The position numbers were made by a program, and so were the translations under genes. This document shows, in pieces, positions 58,384 to 64,000 of a DNA stretch of 64,000 bases (position 1 is the stretch's first letter; each line of letters begins with the position of its first letter). Under the pieces are notes generated by a model. It was given only the letters and a program-made list of their open reading frames with translations, made no database searches and had not been told where the DNA came from. The stretch comes from Christiangramia sp. (GTDB lineage: Bacteria; Bacteroidota; Bacteroidia; Flavobacteriales; Flavobacteriaceae): positions 1 to 64,000 of the forward strand of contig NZ_JAPYPC010000022.1 of NCBI RefSeq assembly GCF_029937855.1, written 5' to 3'.

Positions 58384-60789
58384 TTAATCGTTTCTTAGCC
58401 AGTCAAGAGCTTCCAGGGCAAAGTTATCCCTGGTCTGCAAGTATGCGCATTTTTGTAAAACTTTAGCTCCTACTTTGCGCTTTTCAAAACCAGCGGTTAG
58501 TCCAAAATCAATTCTTGTGCTACCCAACTCCTTGGCTCTTAAAATGGTTTGGTATAAAAGCTGCCTGTATATATTGTACTCCCTGGAATATTTGTAATCC
58601 ATTCCCACAACCGCCGGTGTATATATATTGTTGGAATTTTTATAGCAAAACATAACTCCTACCAGGCTCCTATCTTCCTTTAGATACACCAGTATAAATT
58701 CCCATTGGAAAGACTCATTCATATGCTCAAATAACTCAAAGGGGTAATTAAAGGTGTTGAGTCCTAAATTATTCTCTTTTACGCCCAAATAAAGGTCATA
58801 GCATTTATCTAGTTCTCCTTTTGGTAATTCCCTATTAATACGGATTTGGAGCTTTTTAGTAAAGGCTTCAATATCTTTTCTGAAATGCTTTCTGGAACTC
58901 TTGCTTAATTGTTCCATATATTCTGACTGATCCTCCCAATTAAATTCTGTAAAGACTGCTGCTTCAGGCATGGCAATTTGAACAAAACCCTTATTATGGA
59001 GAAAATCTTTTATAGCCTTATTATGAGGATCGAAATCCCGGAGGATTAAATATTGTGGTTGTAATTTTTTTTCTAATTTTTCCACTTGTTGGAGTAGCAA
59101 ATTTAATGCTTCCTGCCAGTTCGTTTTTTCCTGACATAGGTATAAGTGTTCGCCTTCAGTAATCATGGAACCCATACATAAGCAAGAACTGGTATGGAGA
59201 TAAGGATTAATCTGCCTTTCTTTTTCCAGTTTCACAGAAACCGATTTGGGTGCCAGCATATCTTCTTTCCACAATCCGAAAGAAAAAAAGGTTGCTAAAA
59301 TGCACTTGCCTTTCGCATCCTTTACCAAATAATAAAAGAATTGATAATTATGTTCAGGCAAATTATTAGAAGTAAATACACTCTCTAAAGATTTAAGGCC
59401 CTCCCAATCATAAAAGCCATTTCCACCCACAGTTTCATTCCATAGTTTCGGATTAATCTGCTCTATTGAATCATAAGTCTCTACAGTAAGATTTGATTTA
59501 GAAGGATGTTTTTCCCGTAATTTATTGTGAGTCTTTCCAAATGCGAAGTTGACACGCTCTAAACTGGTATGGGTATCCTCAAGAGCTTTTGGAAAATTTT
59601 CTACAATAGCCTCCACAAGTCCTTTAATTTCTTCTTTCTCATTGCTTCGGGACACCGTGATTCGGAGTCCGGTGTTTTTAACTGGAACTGCTGGAAAAAT
59701 CCCTGTATTCACATAATAACCAGCCTTTATAAGTCGATTAACTAAATTAAAACCTGTTTCCGGCATACCTGCTCCTATATAGAATATGGGCGAATCATTA
59801 TCAAAAATTAAAGGGAGGTCGGTTTTTTTCAAACACTGATTGAAAAAAGCTATTCGCTCAAAAAGCTCCTCCTGCATTGTATAAATTTCATCACTCAAGT
59901 GAATTTTTGCCGAAGCTATGGCCGCCCCAACAGAACCAGGTTCCAACTGAACTGAAAATGTTAGTGGTCCTCCAAAATTTTTAATCCTCTGATGGATTTT
60001 CCTATCGTTGCAAACCATGACTGCTCCACTGGCACCAAATGTTTTGCTCAGCGTACCAAAAAGAATAACCCTGTCTGGCAACTCTTTTAAAACGCTCATA
60101 ACATATCCGCTACCGTGTTTGCCTTTCCAACTCATGCCATGTACATCATCAAAATAAATATGAAGCTGAGGGTACTTGTTGGATAACTGCATTAATTCTT
60201 CAATTGGTGCATAATCTCCATACATGGAATACATGCCATCAGCCATGTACCAAATCTTGTCACATTTAGATTGGAGCTTCCTAATTTTATCTTCCAGCAT
60301 TTCCAGGTTATTATGGCGAATCATTTCTACGGGAACTGAACGAAGCTTTAAAGGATTTACCGCACTCTGCACACTCCAATGGACCTGGTGGTCCAGTATA
60401 ACGCCATCACCATCATCCACCACCGAGGGGATGACGCCTAAATGGCCAAGCGTACTATTTTTTGTTATTACTACAGGGCTGCCATAAATATCATACATCA
60501 GGGATTCCAGTTCGGCATATAACGGATGAGAAACATAGGATTTCGAAAGAGGGAATTGAGTTCCATACGCCTCTATCGCTTTAATAGCTCCTTGTTTTAA
60601 TCGGTAATCCTGTTCCAGGCCTAAGTAACCGGTTGTACCAAAGTGAAAAAGCTTTTTTCCTTTGATTTGAATTTGCCTGCCATCAAAGTTCTCTCCTTCC
60701 GCATATAAGTGTAATGCTCCAGATTCTTTTGCATTGGTCATTACATCTATAACGGTGTTCAGTAAATTATTGTGTTTAATTTTTGCCAT
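58384..60789 (-). CDS. Alpha-oxoamine synthase/aminotransferase class I-II fused to GNAT-type acyltransferase
   Basis: Fold-type I PLP motifs (YFDDVHGMSWKG, LFGTLSKTFGASGAV with PLP lysine); C-terminal ~400 aa GNAT-like (SRKHFRKDIEAF...DFGLTAGFEKRKVGAK). Confidence 0.82.
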   Translation of the reverse strand: MAKIKHNNLLNTVIDVMTNAKESGALHLYAEGENFDGRQIQIKGKKLFHFGTTGYLGLEQDYRLKQGAIKAIEAYGTQFPLSKSYVSHPLYAELESLMYDIYGSPVVITKNSTLGHLGVIPSVVDDGDGVILDHQVHWSVQSAVNPLKLRSVPVEMIRHNNLEMLEDKIRKLQSKCDKIWYMADGMYSMYGDYAPIEELMQLSNKYPQLHIYFDDVHGMSWKGKHGSGYVMSVLKELPDRVILFGTLSKTFGASGAVMVCNDRKIHQRIKNFGGPLTFSVQLEPGSVGAAIASAKIHLSDEIYTMQEELFERIAFFNQCLKKTDLPLIFDNDSPIFYIGAGMPETGFNLVNRLIKAGYYVNTGIFPAVPVKNTGLRITVSRSNEKEEIKGLVEAIVENFPKALEDTHTSLERVNFAFGKTHNKLREKHPSKSNLTVETYDSIEQINPKLWNETVGGNGFYDWEGLKSLESVFTSNNLPEHNYQFFYYLVKDAKGKCILATFFSFGLWKEDMLAPKSVSVKLEKERQINPYLHTSSCLCMGSMITEGEHLYLCQEKTNWQEALNLLLQQVEKLEKKLQPQYLILRDFDPHNKAIKDFLHNKGFVQIAMPEAAVFTEFNWEDQSEYMEQLSKSSRKHFRKDIEAFTKKLQIRINRELPKGELDKCYDLYLGVKENNLGLNTFNYPFELFEHMNESFQWEFILVYLKEDRSLVGVMFCYKNSNNIYTPAVVGMDYKYSREYNIYRQLLYQTILRAKELGSTRIDFGLTAGFEKRKVGAKVLQKCAYLQTRDNFALEALDWLRND

Positions 60790-60860
60790 TATTTCTTGTT
60801 TTAGCCTCTATGAAGCTAACAAAAGAATCTTTAAATCAGAGCTTTGAGGAATTATATGAC

Positions 60861-60894
60861 TTTTAAGGCAAAATGTAAACTTTAAAGGCAAATG
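60861..60894. promoter_or_regulatory. Repeated operator-like motif (TTTTAAGGCAAAATG and CTTTAAAGGCAAATG)
   Basis: Two similar copies in the divergent promoter region; the second copy is identical to 62347-62361. Confidence 0.5.
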
Positions 60895-61010
60895 GCTGTA
60901 AAATCTATTAGTTTAAGCTTATTTTCATTATACAGCTAATTAAAAGAAGGTTTTTACCTACAAATTGATAGATTTTATTTCATAACTTAGGATATGCAAT
61001 AGGACAACAG

Positions 61011-61379
61011 ATGATTAATGGTGAAGATTATGCGCACTTTTGGATAGAAGAGGGTATTCTGCACTTTGTTTACAAACCAAATACCGTAATAGATCTAAAT
61101 GCTGCCAAAGCGGTTGTAAAAACAAGGCTACGTTTTCAGAATGGCGTACCCTATCCTATTTTGTGCGATATTAGACTATTAAAAACTGCCAGTAAACCGG
61201 CAAGAGAATATCTTGCCGAAAAAGGTTGTTTTAATGCTCTTGCGGTCGCTTTTGTCATAGATAAAGCATACTCTGGCACTTTAATTAAGGCTTTTATAAA
61301 TATCAGTAACCCTTCAGTCCCTACCAAAGAGTTTACAACAATCCCCGAAGCATTGGGGTTCTTATATAAATATAATTAA
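61011..61379 (+). CDS. STAS/SpoIIAA-like (DUF7793-type) protein
   Basis: 122 aa, ICDIRLLKTASKPAREYLAEKGCFNALAVAFVID. Confidence 0.6.
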   Translation: MINGEDYAHFWIEEGILHFVYKPNTVIDLNAAKAVVKTRLRFQNGVPYPILCDIRLLKTASKPAREYLAEKGCFNALAVAFVIDKAYSGTLIKAFINISNPSVPTKEFTTIPEALGFLYKYN

Positions 61380-61399
61380 CTCTCGTAAATTTATATGTT

Positions 61400-62317
61400 A
61401 TGCATAGCGCTAAATCCCCTGGTAGGGTACAGGAAATCCTGAATTTTATTACAGAAATCACCTTAGGAAATTATACCTACACGCTTCCCTTAAGAAACCA
61501 AAAAACTGAACTCGAACAAATAGTTCTTTCCTTAAATACAATGGTAGAAGAAATAGATACTGCGGTGCATCAAATTAATCTTGAAAAGAGTAAGGAGGTA
61601 ATTGAAAATATTGTCTTCAACCTTGATCGCAATCTTCATATTATTTCTTATTCTGACAACGTTGGCGCAATTTTAAATTATTCAAAAGATGATTTGATAA
61701 ATAAACCTGTGAAATTAGCATTAAGTGAAGAAACAAAACTACCTGAAGATCTTTTTGACCTGCTAAAACATGCCATAGAAAAAAATCTTTCCTTTAAAGT
61801 CGAGTTTAGACACCAGAGTGGCTATTTATGGTCTGGTGACGGTTACCTGCACCAAATGGTTGCCAATGGGAAGAAAACCTATACGCTGTCCGTTTTCAAA
61901 GCCGTTTATCAAAATGATAAACTAAAGAAGGATTCTAAAAATCAGAAACCAGGCACTCAAAAATACCCAAGCGAATACCGTAGTTTATTGTTACGAGACC
62001 AACGTGCTTTAGTAAGAAAGCTCCATAAATACGTAATGCAAAGGCTGGATAGAAAATTACAAAAATTACCGGTAATTGCCGGAGAAGTTGGTGGGAGTGT
62101 AAGTAAAATAAAGGTGATTTTTAAGCGTGCATATGGCGATACAATTTATGCCTTTCACCTGCGCAAGCGATTGGAAAAAGCGTATACATTGATTAAAAGT
62201 TCCAGTACACCCATTAATGAGATTGCCGAAGAATGTGGTTTTAAAAGTTTTTCTCATTTCTCAAGATCCTTCAAAAAAGAGCACGGCATGACACCTTCAC
62301 AGGCCAGGAAATTCTGA
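61400..62317 (+). CDS. PAS-domain AraC-family regulator
   Basis: C-terminal INEIAEECGFKSFSHFSRSFKKEHGMTPSQARKF; central PAS-like region. Confidence 0.9.
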   Translation: MHSAKSPGRVQEILNFITEITLGNYTYTLPLRNQKTELEQIVLSLNTMVEEIDTAVHQINLEKSKEVIENIVFNLDRNLHIISYSDNVGAILNYSKDDLINKPVKLALSEETKLPEDLFDLLKHAIEKNLSFKVEFRHQSGYLWSGDGYLHQMVANGKKTYTLSVFKAVYQNDKLKKDSKNQKPGTQKYPSEYRSLLLRDQRALVRKLHKYVMQRLDRKLQKLPVIAGEVGGSVSKIKVIFKRAYGDTIYAFHLRKRLEKAYTLIKSSSTPINEIAEECGFKSFSHFSRSFKKEHGMTPSQARKF

Positions 62318-62346
62318 ATTAATATCTTTTGAGACCATTTAAAATT

Positions 62347-62373
62347 CTTTAAAGGCAAATGAAAAAGCCTTTA
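62347..62373. promoter_or_regulatory. CTTTAAAGGCAAATG motif plus inverted TAAAGGC-N10-GCCTTTA
   Basis: Exact 15-bp match to 60880-60894, upstream of the small secreted protein gene. Confidence 0.5.
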
Positions 62374-62464
62374 TATACGGAACTTTATATCAAATCTTAA
62401 TGCGCAGTAAGTAGGAGAAACCGAAAATCCTGTAAAGAGTAGGTCTTATTTAAAATTTAATATT

Positions 62465-62752
62465 ATGAAAAAGCTAATTTTAATTCCCTTTTTGTCACTT
62501 CTGGTTGTTCTAGGAATGTCCTTTACAAATTTTGACAACGAGGACGAAAAGAAAATTGAAACGACTGCTTCCGATTATGTTTTGAACAACGGAACCTGGC
62601 AAGCAATTCCGGAACAAAACTGTAACCAGGGAAATGAAACCTGTAGGGTACAATTTGGCGAAGGTGGTCCTGTCTTTGACGTGTATGATGAAATGGATTT
62701 GAGTACACTTAAAGAAAGTCCTGTTCCAGAACCAACTATTATTAATCCTTAA
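62465..62752 (+). CDS. Small secreted protein (DUF6520-like)
   Basis: Signal peptide; CNQGNETCRVQFG motif. Confidence 0.7.
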   Translation: MKKLILIPFLSLLVVLGMSFTNFDNEDEKKIETTASDYVLNNGTWQAIPEQNCNQGNETCRVQFGEGGPVFDVYDEMDLSTLKESPVPEPTIINP

Positions 62753-62776
62753 ATTGTAATAGTTGATCGTTAAAGT

Positions 62777-62808
62777 AAAAGCACATCGTTTTAGAACGAT
62801 GTGCTTTT
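62777..62808. terminator. Bidirectional terminator
   Basis: AAAAGCACATCGTT-ttag-AACGATGTGCTTTT, 14-bp perfect stem between convergent genes. Confidence 0.85.
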
Positions 62809-62838
62809 CTATTTTTAATTAATTCAAACCAGTGGTGC

Positions 62839-64000
62839 TTATTTTAACATGTTCCGATGATAATCTTTAGGAACTATCAGGAATTTCTGAAGATTCTCTT
62901 TCGTGAGATATTTTCCGGCAGCAGCATCAATATCTTCAAGGCTAATGAAATGTTCCAGCATTGCTCCGTATTTTAAAACCATCTCCTGTGGATCTTCTCC
63001 AACATATATCGAATGTTTTAGGTAATCTGGCCAGAAATTAAAATATCCAAAACTCCCTAACCGGCTTCCAAAAGCAGCCTTTTCATCCTTAAGCGCGGTT
63101 TTAAGCCAATCCCGATCTACTCCATTTTGCTTAAGTTCTTGGAATTCTTTCAAAGCATATCTAATCATATTTTTTTCATTTCCCAAATCGCTGTCAAAAA
63201 TTATTTGAAATGCATATATTCCTTCTCTAAAGTCTATCCAATCTCCTGTTGCCCGGGGACTATAACTCCCTATACGTAATTTTCTCCTAATTCTTTGGTT
63301 AAGTGCTTTAGACAAAACTTCCAACTCAGCTCTGGTTTTTATGTCTGTAGAAACCTTAACAGGTAAATATAGATGGATAAATGCCTGATTCAGATTTTTA
63401 AGTTTAATTGTTTGCTCCATTTTATTTAAGGGGAATTGTGATCGATCTTGCCCCTTTTTACTCCTTTTTTTCTTGGCAGGAAGAGCTGATAAATACTTTA
63501 CTAAAGTTGATTCTATTTTTTCTTTATTGAAATCTCCGGTAATTATAAAAGTACTACCTGTAAAATCTGCAAAGCAATTATCATAAGCAGTGAATACATT
63601 TTCCAATTTGAGCTTCTTTATATCGGCCGCTGTCATTTTTGGTAATTCTGGATACCATGTTTGGTTAATTTCCTCATAGTAAAATTCAGAGCTACCTCTT
63701 GCTACATTACCTTTAAAATATTCCAGCTCTTTTTCTTTCCAGATTTCAAACGCCTGAACATCTTTTCTAGGTTTCTCTAGATACAAATAGAGAAGGCTTA
63801 GGAGGTTTTCCAAGTTCTCCACCTTGGAGCTGGCATTGATTATTTGAAAATCTTTAGTAATTTCAAAATTTATTGCCAGTCCGTTATCTTGCATATACCT
63901 TTCAATTTCAAATTTATTATACTCCCCCGCTCCACTGAATTGTACAACATCCGGGGCTACCTCTGCAGCCAGATATTCACTTCTTTTCTTGAGCGGGATT
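62839..64000 (-). CDS. M16-family peptidase, partial (C-terminal domain; 5' end beyond window)
   Basis: Peptidase_M16_C-like sequence; the reading frame stays open from the annotated ATG to the window edge (IPLKKRSEYLAAEVAPDVVQFSGAGEYNKFEIERYMQDN). Confidence 0.8.
   Translation of the reverse strand, partial: IPLKKRSEYLAAEVAPDVVQFSGAGEYNKFEIERYMQDNGLAINFEITKDFQIINASSKVENLENLLSLLYLYLEKPRKDVQAFEIWKEKELEYFKGNVARGSSEFYYEEINQTWYPELPKMTAADIKKLKLENVFTAYDNCFADFTGSTFIITGDFNKEKIESTLVKYLSALPAKKKRSKKGQDRSQFPLNKMEQTIKLKNLNQAFIHLYLPVKVSTDIKTRAELEVLSKALNQRIRRKLRIGSYSPRATGDWIDFREGIYAFQIIFDSDLGNEKNMIRYALKEFQELKQNGVDRDWLKTALKDEKAAFGSRLGSFGYFNFWPDYLKHSIYVGEDPQEMVLKYGAMLEHFISLEDIDAAAGKYLTKENLQKFLIVPKDYHRNMLK

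Noticed and set aside
1-64000. CRISPR array or restriction/anti-phage defence operon
   Set aside because: No regularly spaced repeats, cas, R-M, CBASS, retron or TA genes recognised.

Overview
Flavobacteriia-type (Bacteroidetes) accessory DNA dominated by an integrative/conjugative element of the CTn (tra-type) class. No tRNA, rRNA, CRISPR array or integrase was recognised. Main blocks: (1) 1.0-2.2 kb and 8.9-10.2 kb, a diverged direct duplication of an ssb/radC-like leader, with both ssb copies carrying the same frameshift. The second copy leads into an oriT-like hairpin and a mobilization operon (BfmA/BtgA-like, DUF5712-type relaxase, VirD4/TraG-like coupling protein; 10.2-13.5 kb). (2) 13.8-21.3 kb cargo: TonB-type beta-barrel, GLPGLI protein, two-component system, GH13 alpha-amylase lipoprotein. 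(3) 21.4-28.1 kb conjugation genes traN-M-K-J-I-G-F-E on the minus strand. (4) 28.6-53.3 kb: an NtrY/NtrC-like pair divergent from a very large MacB-type export locus: one MFP, two ABC ATPases, seven tandem FtsX/MacB permeases, a GIN-domain protein and a TolC-like protein. (5) 53.3-58.3 kb: element maintenance genes (degenerate EEP-nuclease-fold protein, DnaC-like ATPase, replication-like protein, HTH/Xis-like, RteC). (6) 58.4-62.8 kb: an alpha-oxoamine-synthase/GNAT fusion divergent from a DUF7793-like protein and a PAS-AraC regulator, with a shared 15-bp motif. An M16 peptidase runs off the right edge. The best candidates for an under-described system are the seven-permease locus with its variant GAFTDA regulator and second, motif-degenerate ATPase, and the AOS-GNAT/AraC/RteC neighbourhood. 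All family calls come from reading motifs by eye; no database search was run.
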